From assembly GCA_040219515.1 (NCBI GenBank), contig JAVJSI010000017.1, positions 124,001-188,000 of the forward strand: a stretch of DNA of 64,000 bases, given 5' to 3'. Under the pieces are notes generated by a model. It had not been told where the DNA came from. It ran no database searches and saw only the letters and a list, made by a program, of their open reading frames with translations. Source of the stretch: Acidimicrobiales bacterium (GTDB lineage Bacteria; Actinomycetota; Acidimicrobiia; Acidimicrobiales; Aldehydirespiratoraceae). Shown one piece after another: positions 7,456 through 15,816 of this stretch (the first letter of the stretch is position 1; each line of letters starts with the position of its first letter). A program made the position numbers and the translations under genes.

Positions 7456-8523
7456 TCAGTCGAAGAGAGCGAGCAACTCGTCGAACCAGGCCACCGGTGT
7501 GGGGTAGTCCTCCTCGGCGGTCTTGCCGAGCCGGACGACCACGAGGTCGCTCGAGGGCACGCACGCCACCCGCTGCCACTCGAACCCACTGGCATAGAAA
7601 CGGCCGCGGCCGTCGGACGAGGTCCACCAGTGCTCGCCGTACTCGCCACCGTCGACGTCTCGGGCTCGTGTGGCGCGGCCGGAGTCGACCCACTCCGCGG
7701 GGACGAGTTGGCGGTCGTCCCAGTGGCCGCCGCGCAGGTGGAGCAGTCCGAAACGGGCCCAGTCCCGGGCGGTGGCGTAGAGGTAGCTCGATCCGACGAA
7801 GTCGCCCGACTCGGCGAAGCGCGGGTCGGCGGACGTCATCCCGATCGGTGCGAACAGGTGCTCGTGCATCCATGTCCGCGCCTCGTCCCCCCGTCCGATC
7901 AGATCGCCGACGATGCGGGCGACGATGTTCGACGTGCCACTCGAGTAGTTGAAGACCGTGCCCGGCGGGTGGGCGAGCGGACGGGCCGCCGCGTAGCCGG
8001 CCGGGTCGTCCATGCCTTCGCCGAAGAGCATGTCGATGCAGTGCGACCAGGGCGCACCCTCGCCGCTCGCCGGCAACGCATAGGCCTCGTTGAACTCCAG
8101 ACCGTCGGTCATGCGCAGGAGATGGCGAAGAGTGATCCCATGGCGAGGATCGTCGGGGTCGGACCACTCGGGCACTGCGGCACGCTCATCGGGGGCGAGA
8201 CGGCCCGCCTCGACGAGGATGCCGACCAGGGCGTGGGTGACGGATTTCGCCATGGACCACGACAGCAGCGGTGTGGTTTCGTCGATGTCGAGTCCGTAGC
8301 GCTCGACCACGATCCGTCCGGACTTCACGACGATGGTGGCGTGGGACTCGCCGAAACCGGGGTCGGGATCGGGCCCGAAGGCTCGATCGAGGAGTGCGTC
8401 GAGGGCGTCGCGGTCCACGCTGTCGGGGATCGGGCCGGTGGGCCAGTCGGTGGTCGGCCAGGGAACGTCGTCAGCCTGGGGCGGCAGCGGGTGCAGGGTC
8501 ACCGGCGGATCGAGAAGCGACAT
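7456..8523 (-). CDS. Serine hydrolase of the beta-lactamase/class C family
   Basis: A 355-residue member of the serine beta-lactamase-like superfamily. Ser90-Met-Ala-Lys93 is the catalytic SxxK and Tyr193 in NYSSGTSN fills the YxN position. No clear signal peptide is visible, so it is likely cytoplasmic and acts as an esterase or amidase rather than as a resistance enzyme. The length and the order of motifs fit the family. It is on the minus strand between the Thr-rich protein and cysS, with gaps of 61 and 46 bp, and could be an independent unit. The substrate is unknown. Confidence 0.82.
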   Translation of the reverse strand: MSLLDPPVTLHPLPPQADDVPWPTTDWPTGPIPDSVDRDALDALLDRAFGPDPDPGFGESHATIVVKSGRIVVERYGLDIDETTPLLSWSMAKSVTHALVGILVEAGRLAPDERAAVPEWSDPDDPRHGITLRHLLRMTDGLEFNEAYALPASGEGAPWSHCIDMLFGEGMDDPAGYAAARPLAHPPGTVFNYSSGTSNIVARIVGDLIGRGDEARTWMHEHLFAPIGMTSADPRFAESGDFVGSSYLYATARDWARFGLLHLRGGHWDDRQLVPAEWVDSGRATRARDVDGGEYGEHWWTSSDGRGRFYASGFEWQRVACVPSSDLVVVRLGKTAEEDYPTPVAWFDELLALFD

Positions 8524-8569
8524 GGGCCGACGCTAGACGCTCGACACCTCAGGCCTCGGGCTGACGAGA

Positions 8570-9946
8570 TCAGCCGCGATGCCAGACCGGACCGTTGGCG
8601 GTGTCCTCCACCACGATGCCGCGGGCGGTGAGTTCATCGCGTACGCGGTCGGCCTCGGCGAAGTCCTTGGCCTCGCGGGCGGCGGTGCGAGCCTCGACGA
8701 GGGCGTCGATCTCGGCGTCGTCGACGCCGGCGCTGGACGCCCCGATCGTCAGACCGAGTGCACCGGCCAGATCGATCACCGTGGCGACGAGCGAGGCCGC
8801 CGCAGGATCGTCGTGATCGAGCGCGGCATTGGCCCGGCGCACGGTCTCGAAGATGGTGGCGACCGCCTCGGGTGTGCCCATGTCGTCGTCCATCGCGGAG
8901 CGGAAGGCCTCGACCGCCGCGGAATCGAGCGCTGCGCCGTGCAGGTCGAGGTCGGCGGCGTCGGCCTTGCGGGCCATGGCGTCGAGGCGCTCGACGGCGC
9001 CGCGCGCCTGGGCCATCACCTCGGCGTTGATCTCCATGGTCTTGCGATAGTGCGTCTGCAACAGCAGCAGACGGAGGGCACGGGCATTGAGCGGATGCTC
9101 GTCGAGCAGATCCTGGATGGTCGTGAAGTTGTTGAGCGACTTCGACATCTTCTCGCCGCCGATGTTGAGCATCGCGTTGTGCATCCAGTGGCGGGCGAAC
9201 TCGCGGCCGGCGGCGATTGCCTCGGCCCGCTCGTTGGTGTGGTGCGGGAACACGAGATCGGTGCCCCCACCGTGGAGGTCGAACCCGTCGCCGAGCACAT
9301 CGAGGCTCATGGCGACGCACTCGATGTGCCAGCCGGGGCGTCCATCGCCCCACGGTGACGGCCAGCTCGGCTCGTCCGGCTTCGCCGTCTTCCAGAGCGC
9401 GAAGTCGAGCGGGTCCTCCTTGGCGTCGTCGACCTCGACGCGCGCACCGGCACCCTCACGCAGCTCGTCGACGCTGCGGTGCACGAGCGCGCCGTAGTCC
9501 TTCACGGCGTGCACCCTGAGGTAGACGCCGGTTTCGTTCGCGTAGGCGCTGCCGTTGTCGACGAGGGCCTGGACGAAGTCGACCATCTGATCGACGTACT
9601 CGGTGGCGTGGGGCCGGTCGTGGGGACGGAGAATGCCGAGCGAGTCGAAGATCGCCGCGTCGTAGACGGCCTTCCACGTGGTCGCGATCTCCGATTCGGT
9701 GGCGCCCTCGCGGTTGGCCCGGTTGATGATGTTGTCGTCGATGTCGGTGACGTTGGCGACGTGATGGACGATGAGACCTGTCCACTCGAGGTAGCGACGC
9801 ACGATGTCGTACGTGAACGCCTGCCGAGCGTGGCCGAGATGGGGATGGTCGTAGACCGTGGGCCCGCAGGCATAGAGCGACACTTTGCCCTCGTCGCGGA
9901 GTTCGAGCGGGCGGATCTCTCCGCTGAGGGTGTCGTAGAGGCGCAT
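8570..9946 (-). CDS. cysS: Cysteinyl-tRNA synthetase
   Basis: A 458-residue class I aminoacyl-tRNA synthetase that charges tRNA-Cys. The zinc/substrate site begins at YACGPTVYD, the HIGH-type motif is PHLGH just after it, further zinc ligands lie in WHIECVAMS and VFPHHTNE, and the ATP loop is KMSKS in GGEKMSKSLNN. The C-terminal helical and anticodon-binding parts (about residues 310-458) are complete, which separates it from the shorter MshC next door. ATG 9946 overlaps the mshC stop by one base (TGATG), so the two genes are translationally coupled, mshC first. Confidence 0.96.
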   Translation of the reverse strand: MRLYDTLSGEIRPLELRDEGKVSLYACGPTVYDHPHLGHARQAFTYDIVRRYLEWTGLIVHHVANVTDIDDNIINRANREGATESEIATTWKAVYDAAIFDSLGILRPHDRPHATEYVDQMVDFVQALVDNGSAYANETGVYLRVHAVKDYGALVHRSVDELREGAGARVEVDDAKEDPLDFALWKTAKPDEPSWPSPWGDGRPGWHIECVAMSLDVLGDGFDLHGGGTDLVFPHHTNERAEAIAAGREFARHWMHNAMLNIGGEKMSKSLNNFTTIQDLLDEHPLNARALRLLLLQTHYRKTMEINAEVMAQARGAVERLDAMARKADAADLDLHGAALDSAAVEAFRSAMDDDMGTPEAVATIFETVRRANAALDHDDPAAASLVATVIDLAGALGLTIGASSAGVDDAEIDALVEARTAAREAKDFAEADRVRDELTARGIVVEDTANGPVWHRG

Positions 9947-11130
9947 CAGGTGAAGGGAGTGGACGGGTGGTCGAGGCGGACGCCCACCAGGGCGCCGAGC
10001 TCTGCCAACACCGTAGGTGCGGTCGTGTCGTCGCCCCCGGCGATTATCGCGTCGCCCAACTCGACGAGCGCGGCACGAGCCGTCGGGCCATCGAGGTCGT
10101 CGTCGAGTGCGTCTCGCACCCGCGCGGCGTAGGGCGCGGGATCGGGTCCGCTCGTGTGATCCCTCGCGGTGAGGAGCCGGTCGAGAATCGCCGCGGCGTC
10201 GTCGATGTCGGAGTCGAACCACTCCCAGTCGTCGCGATAGTGATGTCCCATCAGCGCCAGCCGGATGGCTCTGGGATCGGCCGTCTTCGAGAGCTCGCTG
10301 ATGAACACGAGGTTCCCGAGCGACTTCGACATCTTCGTGCCCTCGTAGGCGACCAGGCCGCAGTGCATCCAGTGTCGGACGAACGGCACGCCGGTCGCCG
10401 CCTCGCTCTGCGCTCGTTCGCACTCGTGATGGGGGAAGATCAGGTCGCTGCCGCCACCGTGGAGGTCGATCGTGTCGCCGAGAATGCCCATCGACATCGC
10501 GCTGCACTCGATGTGCCAGCCGGGGCGACCCGGTCCCCACGGTGAATCCCAGCTCGGTTCGTCGTCGAGCGACGGTTGCCAGAGGACGAAGTCGAGCGGA
10601 TTGCGCTGACGCGGGTCGTCGGGCTTTCCGCCTCTCTCGCGGGCGAGATCGATCATCGTCGTCTCGTCGTAGCCCGACACCGCGCCGAACGAGTCGAACG
10701 TCGCAACGTCGAAGAAGACGGTGCCGTCGTCGACGTAGACATGACCGCCGGCGTCGAGCCGTGAGATGAGCTCGACCATCTCGCCCACCCACTTCGTGGC
10801 GTGGGGTTCCGCCTCGACCGGACGGGTGTCGAGGGCCACCATGTCGCCGTGGAAGCGAGCGGTCTCGGCCGCAGCGAGCTCGAGGAAGTCGATGCCGAGC
10901 TCGCGGGCCTTCGGGAGGATCGAGTCGTCGACATCGGTGATGTTGCGCACGAGACGAACCGTGTGGCCCAGATCTTCGAGCCGCCGGATCAACAGGTCGT
11001 AGGTGATGTAGGTGTTGGCGTGGCCGAGGTGGGTCGAGTCATAGGGCGTGATGCCACAGACGTAGATCGAGACCACCTCGCCCGGTTCGAACGGAACGAT
11101 CTCGGCGCGAGCCGTGTCGAAGAGACGCAC
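9946..11130 (-). CDS. mshC: MshC, cysteine:GlcN-inositol ligase (mycothiol biosynthesis)
   Basis: A CysS-related ligase of about 394 residues that joins cysteine to GlcN-Ins, the ATP-dependent step in mycothiol synthesis. It differs from CysS in the known MshC ways: [17 protein letters not shown] replaces the synthetase motif, and the chain ends after a short helical region without the full anticodon-binding domain. Zinc ligands lie in WHIECSAMS and FPHHECE; the ATP loop is KMSKS in [10 protein letters not shown]. The start is uncertain: GTG 11130 begins MRLFDT, which fits the conserved core, but related MshC proteins often carry about 15 more residues. No ATG suits that here. It is coupled to cysS. 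Confidence 0.9.
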   Translation of the reverse strand: MRLFDTARAEIVPFEPGEVVSIYVCGITPYDSTHLGHANTYITYDLLIRRLEDLGHTVRLVRNITDVDDSILPKARELGIDFLELAAAETARFHGDMVALDTRPVEAEPHATKWVGEMVELISRLDAGGHVYVDDGTVFFDVATFDSFGAVSGYDETTMIDLARERGGKPDDPRQRNPLDFVLWQPSLDDEPSWDSPWGPGRPGWHIECSAMSMGILGDTIDLHGGGSDLIFPHHECERAQSEAATGVPFVRHWMHCGLVAYEGTKMSKSLGNLVFISELSKTADPRAIRLALMGHHYRDDWEWFDSDIDDAAAILDRLLTARDHTSGPDPAPYAARVRDALDDDLDGPTARAALVELGDAIIAGGDDTTAPTVLAELGALVGVRLDHPSTPFT

Positions 11131-11180
11131 GGCGACACGGTAGCGGCCGATCGCGGTGGCCCCTGTCGCTGCGGCGGTGG

Positions 11181-11210
11181 CGTTCAGGTCGGTGCCGTTC
11201 AGGTCGGTGG
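11181..11210 (-). repeat. 15-bp tandem direct repeat spanning a stop codon
   Basis: Two adjacent 15-bp units (11181-11195, 11196-11210) differ only in the last base. The second holds the TGA stop (11199-11201) of the 78-residue membrane protein. Same pattern as at 4921. Confidence 0.75.
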
Positions 11211-11435
11211 CGTAGGGTCGTCGTGGGCCGCGTCGTCGACGGGGTCGGCGGCTCCTTGGAGGAACCGGGCGACCACGAGACCCAACAGCGCCAGTCCGAC
11301 GAGCATCACGCCGGCCGCGGTGAACGCGGTGACGTCGATGTCGTCCCACTGGGATTCGGCGAGGATCGCCAGGCCGGCGAGACCGAAGAAGAGTCCGGTG
11401 ACGAGAGCGACGGGGTCGATCGGGTGTGAGTCCAT
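11199..11435 (-). CDS. Small membrane protein, 78 residues
   Basis: A small protein with two predicted membrane helices (about residues 8-25 and 35-60) separated by a short acidic loop (ESQWDDID) and followed by an acidic, proline-containing tail. No family is recognised. Its ATG overlaps the stop of the 22-residue open frame before it (TGATG), which in turn overlaps the PspC/LiaF-type gene, so all three are probably translated from one mRNA. This context suggests an accessory of the envelope-stress membrane complex; that is inference from position only. Confidence 0.6.
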   Translation of the reverse strand: MDSHPIDPVALVTGLFFGLAGLAILAESQWDDIDVTAFTAAGVMLVGLALLGLVVARFLQGAADPVDDAAHDDPTPPT

Positions 11436-11503
11436 CAGGGTTCCTTGGTGAGCTGGTCGAGCAGGACGGCGATCATGAGGCCGAGCATCCAGAAGCTGAT
11501 CAC
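11435..11503 (-). CDS. Candidate 22-residue transmembrane micropeptide
   Basis: A 23-codon frame starting at GTG 11503 inside the stop of the PspC/LiaF-type gene (GTGA overlap) and ending in a TGA that overlaps the ATG of the next gene. The peptide MISFWMLGLMIAVLLDQ plus a polar tail (LTKEP) has the shape of a single membrane helix. Its perfect fit between two coupled genes, with overlap on both sides, argues that it is translated. No homolog is recognised; chance cannot be excluded. Confidence 0.45.
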   Translation of the reverse strand: MISFWMLGLMIAVLLDQLTKEP

Positions 11504-12774
11504 GGGCACGGCACGGTCTCGCTTCCGCAGATGATCACTTCGGCCTCGCCGATACCGAGGTCGACATCGAGCAACAGCGTGCCGCCGCTCGGGTCACCCG
11601 TGGTGCGGTCGATCGCGACCTCGTGGCCATCGTCGTTGCGTCGGGCGCCCTGATCATCGATGATCACGGAACCGAGGTTGCCGTCGAGGTCGATGTCGGT
11701 CTCGAAGGTTTCCGGCACCCAGATCTTCAGCTCGCCGATCGTGAGGCCGATCGCCAGTTCTCGGGTCTCTCCGTCGAGGTCGAGGTCGGCCAGGTTCACG
11801 TGGAACTCGCCGACGCCCCATCGGTACTCGTCGTCGAGCGAGCCGAGATCATCGACGACCACGAGTTCCTCGCCGATGCCCTCCCACCAGGTCAGGTCCA
11901 CCGCCGTGATCGCCCAGGCGATCGGCAGCAACAGCAGGCCCAACCACACGAGGCCCCGGGCCCGTCCGACGAAGGCCGACACGACCAGCACGGCGCCGAG
12001 GATCATCAGGCAGATGGCGAGGAACGCCCCCGGGTCGGTGTGCCACCAGTCGACACGATCGGCGAAGACGGTGAGACCGGTGAAGAGCAGCACGAGGGCG
12101 AGGCCGACAGGTCCCAGAAAGGGAGTGGGGCGTCGCCGACGACGGTGACGGGGACGCGGCGGCTGTGGTTCCGACACATCCGCCGCCGGTTCGTCGCGGT
12201 GGAAGCCCTGCCGATAGCCGTGTTGCCAGTCGGGGCGAACCTCGCTGTCGCGGTCGCCGTCGCGGTCGCCGTCCACACCGCCATGGCCGGGTTGGCGACC
12301 CCGCCATCCGGTGCCATCACTGGGCCACACGAGCAATGCGATGCCGGCGGCGAGGACGAGGAGAGGGAGGAAGAGCTCGTCACCGCCCGGGAACCAGAAG
12401 AACGAACCCGAGAACACGATCACACCGAGAAGGAGCAGGCCCAGCGCGAACAGGGAGCGACCCCGCGGCCGACGACGAGTCCGCAGCGCACTGACCGCTG
12501 CGCTCTCGTCCTCGTGGGCGTCGGGCATGACGAGCCAGGCGAGGAGATAGAGCCCGATGCCGCTGCCGCCGAGCAGGGTCAGCGCGACGAAGCCGAGGCG
12601 GACGATGATCGGGTCGATGCCGAAGTGCTCGCCGATGCCGCCGCTCACGCCGCTGATCATCCGGTCGTAGTCGCTCCGGCGGAGCCGCGGGGGACCGGTG
12701 GGGCCGCCGGGGAGCGGCGGCGACGGCTCGTCCGTCGTGTCGTAGCTGGTGGTCTCGTCGTTCATGGGTTCCAC
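11500..12774 (-). CDS. PspC-domain membrane protein with LiaF-like C-terminus
   Basis: A 424-residue integral membrane protein. Residues about 34-88 form a PspC domain (MISGVSGGIGEHFGIDPIIVRL plus a helix ending in LLAWLVMPD). Further helices follow at about 105-150 and 225-320, with a basic/acidic cytoplasmic insert between. The C-terminal 110 residues form repeated beta strands of the type seen in LiaF-like cell-wall-stress proteins. In known systems LiaF restrains a partner kinase. Here the partner kinase is encoded divergently 120 bp away, across a palindrome. The start may be ATG 12774 or ATG 12765. It leads a coupled set with two tiny membrane proteins. Confidence 0.78.
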   Translation of the reverse strand: MEPMNDETTSYDTTDEPSPPLPGGPTGPPRLRRSDYDRMISGVSGGIGEHFGIDPIIVRLGFVALTLLGGSGIGLYLLAWLVMPDAHEDESAAVSALRTRRRPRGRSLFALGLLLLGVIVFSGSFFWFPGGDELFLPLLVLAAGIALLVWPSDGTGWRGRQPGHGGVDGDRDGDRDSEVRPDWQHGYRQGFHRDEPAADVSEPQPPRPRHRRRRRPTPFLGPVGLALVLLFTGLTVFADRVDWWHTDPGAFLAICLMILGAVLVVSAFVGRARGLVWLGLLLLPIAWAITAVDLTWWEGIGEELVVVDDLGSLDDEYRWGVGEFHVNLADLDLDGETRELAIGLTIGELKIWVPETFETDIDLDGNLGSVIIDDQGARRNDDGHEVAIDRTTGDPSGGTLLLDVDLGIGEAEVIICGSETVPCP

Positions 12775-12801
12775 TCTGACGGGTCGGTCCCCCTTCGACC
12801 A

Positions 12802-12828
12802 TCGGGGTCAACCCTGAGTTGACCCCGA
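12802..12828. promoter_or_regulatory. Palindromic operator in the divergent PspC/kinase promoter
   Basis: Perfect 11-bp inverted arms (TCGGGGTCAAC and GTTGACCCCGA) around a 5-bp centre, midway between the LiaF-like gene and the histidine kinase gene. It is a good candidate binding site for the NarL-type regulator encoded at 14076; no U-tract follows, so a terminator is less likely. Confidence 0.65.
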
Positions 12829-12894
12829 GAGTCGGGGGTCGTCTCCGGGATGGCCCCGAGCCGCGACCGGGCGCGTTCGTGGGACCATGGAGTG

Positions 12895-14073
12895 GTGACC
12901 GAGGCCATCGCCACACCGAGCCGAAATCTCCCTCGACGCTCCACCGACGATCGCGTGGTGGCGGGTGTCTGTGCGGGCCTGGCCCGGACCGTGGGCGTCG
13001 CCCCTCCGGTCGTGCGCATCGCGGCGATCGTGCTCGGCGTCACGGGGACCGGGGGGCTTCTCTATCTGATCGGCTGGGCGCTGCTCCCGGCCGGTGATAC
13101 GGCGGACCCCGACCAACAGGCGTCACCCGAGGTTCGTCGCGGGGTCGGGCTCGCCCTCGTCGTGGTCGGCGTGGTGCTCACCCAGCATGCGCTGGGTCTG
13201 GGCTTCCCGCCGGCGGTCGTCTGGCCGGTGGTCGTGGTCGGGATCGGTGTGGGGGTCGTCGTCTGGCAGGTGAAGCCGCAGCTCGAGGCCACTCGTTCGG
13301 AGGCGGTCCGCATCGGTGCGGGCATCGTGGTCGTCGGCTCGGGTATCGCCGCGCTCATCGCCGGCAATCTCTCGTTCGAGGTCATCCGCAGCAGCCTTCT
13401 GGCCACCACACTCGTGCTCGGAGGTGTGGCGTTGATCGTCGGTCCGTGGATCGCCGTGCTGATGCGCGAGCGCACCGACGAACGGCGCCGCCGACTCCAC
13501 GCCGACGCCCGAGCCGACATGGCCGCGCACCTGCACGACTCGGTGCTCCAGACCCTGGCGCTGATCCAGCGCACCGACGACCCGTCGGCGATCGCCCAGC
13601 TCGCCCGCCAACAGGAACGTGAACTGCGGCGGTGGCTCTACGCCGACTCCGACGACCCGGAGGCGACCACCTTGAAGAACGCCGTCGACCGTGTCGCCGG
13701 CGTGGTCGAGAGTCGATTCGATGTGTCGGTCGAGACCGTGGTGGTGGGCGATGTCGCCCTCGACACCACGCTCGAAGCGCTGATGGGTGCCATGGGAGAG
13801 GCGGCCACCAACGCCGCCAAGTGGTCCGGTTGCGGTCAGGTCTCCGTCTACGCCGAGGTGGAGGACGACGGAGTACGGGTCTTCGTACGCGACACAGGCG
13901 ACGGCTTCGATCCCGCCACCGTGGCCGATGATCGTCTCGGGGTGCGCGAGTCGATCGTCGGGCGGATCGAGCGCGTCGGGGGCAGTGCCGAGATCCGATC
14001 GGTCCTCGGTGCCGGCACCGAGGTGGAGTTGTTCGTCCCGCTGGTCAAGGCGGCCCGCAGGGATACGGTCTGA
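12895..14073 (+). CDS. PspC-domain sensor histidine kinase (HisKA_3 type)
   Basis: A 392-residue membrane kinase. An N-terminal PspC domain (DDRVVAGVCAGLARTVGV, about residues 15-65) is followed by helices at about 80-195, a HisKA_3 phosphoacceptor region with His214 in LHDSVLQTLALI, and a HATPase domain (N-box near GEAATNAAKWSG, G-box DTGDGFD). It would autophosphorylate and pass phosphate to the response regulator whose gene starts 2 bp after its stop. GTG 12895 is chosen; GTG 12892 and ATG 12850 are alternatives, but the latter would cross the likely promoter. With the divergent LiaF-like gene it makes a LiaFSR-like envelope-stress system. Confidence 0.88.
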   Translation: MTEAIATPSRNLPRRSTDDRVVAGVCAGLARTVGVAPPVVRIAAIVLGVTGTGGLLYLIGWALLPAGDTADPDQQASPEVRRGVGLALVVVGVVLTQHALGLGFPPAVVWPVVVVGIGVGVVVWQVKPQLEATRSEAVRIGAGIVVVGSGIAALIAGNLSFEVIRSSLLATTLVLGGVALIVGPWIAVLMRERTDERRRRLHADARADMAAHLHDSVLQTLALIQRTDDPSAIAQLARQQERELRRWLYADSDDPEATTLKNAVDRVAGVVESRFDVSVETVVVGDVALDTTLEALMGAMGEAATNAAKWSGCGQVSVYAEVEDDGVRVFVRDTGDGFDPATVADDRLGVRESIVGRIERVGGSAEIRSVLGAGTEVELFVPLVKAARRDTV

Positions 14074-14075
14074 GG

Positions 14076-14732
14076 ATGCCGGTCGCCCCTCCACGAGTCG
14101 TGCTCGTCGACGATCATCAGATGTTCCGCAGCGGTGTGCGGTCCGAGATCGGCGACCGCGTCACCGTGGTGGCCGAGGCCGACGACATCGCCGACGCAGT
14201 CGCCGTCATCGAGCAGTGGTCGCCCGATGTCGTGCTGCTGGACGTGCACCTGCCTTCGGGGACGGGTCGTGAAGTCATCGAGGCGATCGACGCGGCGGGT
14301 GTCGACACGCGGTTCCTGGCGCTCTCGGTGTCCGACGCGGCCGAGGACGTGATCGACGTCGTGCGGGCGGGCGCCCGGGGCTATGTCACCAAGACCATCT
14401 CGGCCGATGACCTCGTCGACGCCATCATCCGGGTGAGCGAGGGCGATGCGGTGTTCTCGCCCCGGCTCGCCGGCTTCGTGCTGGATGCCTTCGCCGGTGG
14501 CGCTCCGGCCGCGGAACTCGAGGATCCGGCCGATGATCTCGACGTGCTGACGAAGCGGGAGAAGGAGGTGCTGCGGCACCTGGCCCGGGGCTACGCCTAC
14601 AAGGAGATCGCCCAACAGCTCACGATCTCGGTGAAGACGGTCGAGACCCACGCGTCGGCGGTTCTACGCAAGCTCCAGCTCTCGAACCGCAACGAACTCA
14701 GCCGCTGGGCGGCAGCCCGCCGCATCTGGTGA
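14076..14732 (+). CDS. NarL/LuxR family response regulator
   Basis: A 218-residue response regulator. The receiver domain has the acidic pair Asp12/Asp13, the phosphoacceptor Asp56 in VVLLDVHLP and the conserved Lys in YVTKTI. The C-terminal LuxR-type HTH is LTKREKEVLRHLARGYAYKEIAQ followed by VKTVETHASAVLRKL. It is two bases behind the PspC kinase stop and is certainly its partner. Its probable target is the palindrome at 12802-12828, in the promoter between the kinase and the LiaF-like gene, giving an autoregulated stress circuit. Confidence 0.93.
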   Translation: MPVAPPRVVLVDDHQMFRSGVRSEIGDRVTVVAEADDIADAVAVIEQWSPDVVLLDVHLPSGTGREVIEAIDAAGVDTRFLALSVSDAAEDVIDVVRAGARGYVTKTISADDLVDAIIRVSEGDAVFSPRLAGFVLDAFAGGAPAAELEDPADDLDVLTKREKEVLRHLARGYAYKEIAQQLTISVKTVETHASAVLRKLQLSNRNELSRWAAARRIW

Positions 14733-14784
14733 TTGCGGTCCGGGTCGGCGACGGACTCGGCAACCGGCCCGGTGCTGCGCCACT

Positions 14785-15816
14785 ATGGCCGCCATGCGCA
14801 CCCGACTGACCGACGACGAGGAGGCGGTGAAGTCCGTCTTCGACGGGTTCTTCGCCAACGAGTGTCCGATCGAGGTCGTGAGGGCCGCGGCTCCCGGCGG
14901 CCACGACGCCGACCTCTGGGCGAAACTCGCCGCCACCGGCGCCCCCGGAATGGCCGTTCCTGAAGCCGCCGGCGGCGGAGGCGCGACCCTTCGCGATCTC
15001 GCGCTGGTCGTCGAGAGCTGGGGTCACCACCTCGCGCCGGCGCCGCTCGTCGAACACGCAGTGGCGACGCGCCTGCTCCATCACGTCGGCGCCGATGTGG
15101 CGGCGCTCGTCGACGGTGACCGCATCGCCACCCTGGCGTTGCGGGATCCCTCCGACGGACGGGCCCGCCTCGTGCCGGCCGGTGCGGTGGCAACGACGGT
15201 CGTGGCTCGCGTCGACGACGCTGTGGTGCGTATCGACGGCGATGCTCCCGGAACCGGACCGCGCAACACGGGCGACCTGCCGATCGCCGACCGCTCGCTC
15301 GGCGGCGCCGTGACCCTCGGTTCCGCCGACGCCTGGCCGCGTGCGCTCGACGAATGGCGGGCCCTGATGGCGGTCGCCTATTGCGGGCTGGCCCGGCGGG
15401 CTCTCGACATCGGTCTGGACTACGTGAAGGAGCGCATCCAGTTCGATGTGTTGGTCGGGAGCTTCCAGGCGGTACAACACGGGTTCGCCGACGCCGCGAC
15501 CAGGCTCGAGGGCGCCCGTCTTCTCGCTCATCGGGCGGTGTGGGCGCTCGACACCGACCAACCCGAGGGAAGCGCCGACGATCCGGCCCGGCTCGCGGGC
15601 ATGGCCCTGCTGTTCGCGGCCGAGACCGCCCGGTTCGTGACCGACCGGTCGCTCCAGTACCACGGCGGCTACGGGTTCTCCGAGGAGTACGACATCCAGC
15701 TCTACCACCGACGTGCATCGGCCTGGCTGCTCCAGCTCGGTGAGCCCGCGCTCGAGTACGCACGTCTGGCCACCGCCGAGTTCGGCCCGGTCGGATCGAC
15801 CAAGGAGGCTTGCTGA
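14785..15816 (+). CDS. Acyl-CoA dehydrogenase family protein (divergent partner subunit)
   Basis: A 343-residue FAD-dependent acyl-CoA dehydrogenase relative, shorter than the usual 380-400 residues. The N-terminal helical domain and the C-terminal helical bundle (RALMAVAYCGLARRALDIGLDYVKERIQF, LQYHGGYGFSEEYDIQLYHRR) are recognisable; the middle beta domain is reduced. Its stop overlaps the start of a second, full-length enzyme (TGATG), a gene pair arrangement typical of actinobacterial alpha2beta2 acyl-CoA dehydrogenases in which only one subunit carries the catalytic base. The substrate is unknown; steroid or branched acyl-CoA is possible. The start is ATG 14785 or 14794. Confidence 0.85.
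   Translation: MAAMRTRLTDDEEAVKSVFDGFFANECPIEVVRAAAPGGHDADLWAKLAATGAPGMAVPEAAGGGGATLRDLALVVESWGHHLAPAPLVEHAVATRLLHHVGADVAALVDGDRIATLALRDPSDGRARLVPAGAVATTVVARVDDAVVRIDGDAPGTGPRNTGDLPIADRSLGGAVTLGSADAWPRALDEWRALMAVAYCGLARRALDIGLDYVKERIQFDVLVGSFQAVQHGFADAATRLEGARLLAHRAVWALDTDQPEGSADDPARLAGMALLFAAETARFVTDRSLQYHGGYGFSEEYDIQLYHRRASAWLLQLGEPALEYARLATAEFGPVGSTKEAC

Noticed and set aside
9946-11130. A second cysteinyl-tRNA synthetase
   Set aside because: The [14 protein letters not shown] opening and missing anticodon domain identify MshC.
15810-15815. TTG start for the second acyl-CoA dehydrogenase
   Set aside because: ATG 15816 has the better-spaced AAGGAGG site and the typical TGATG coupling.
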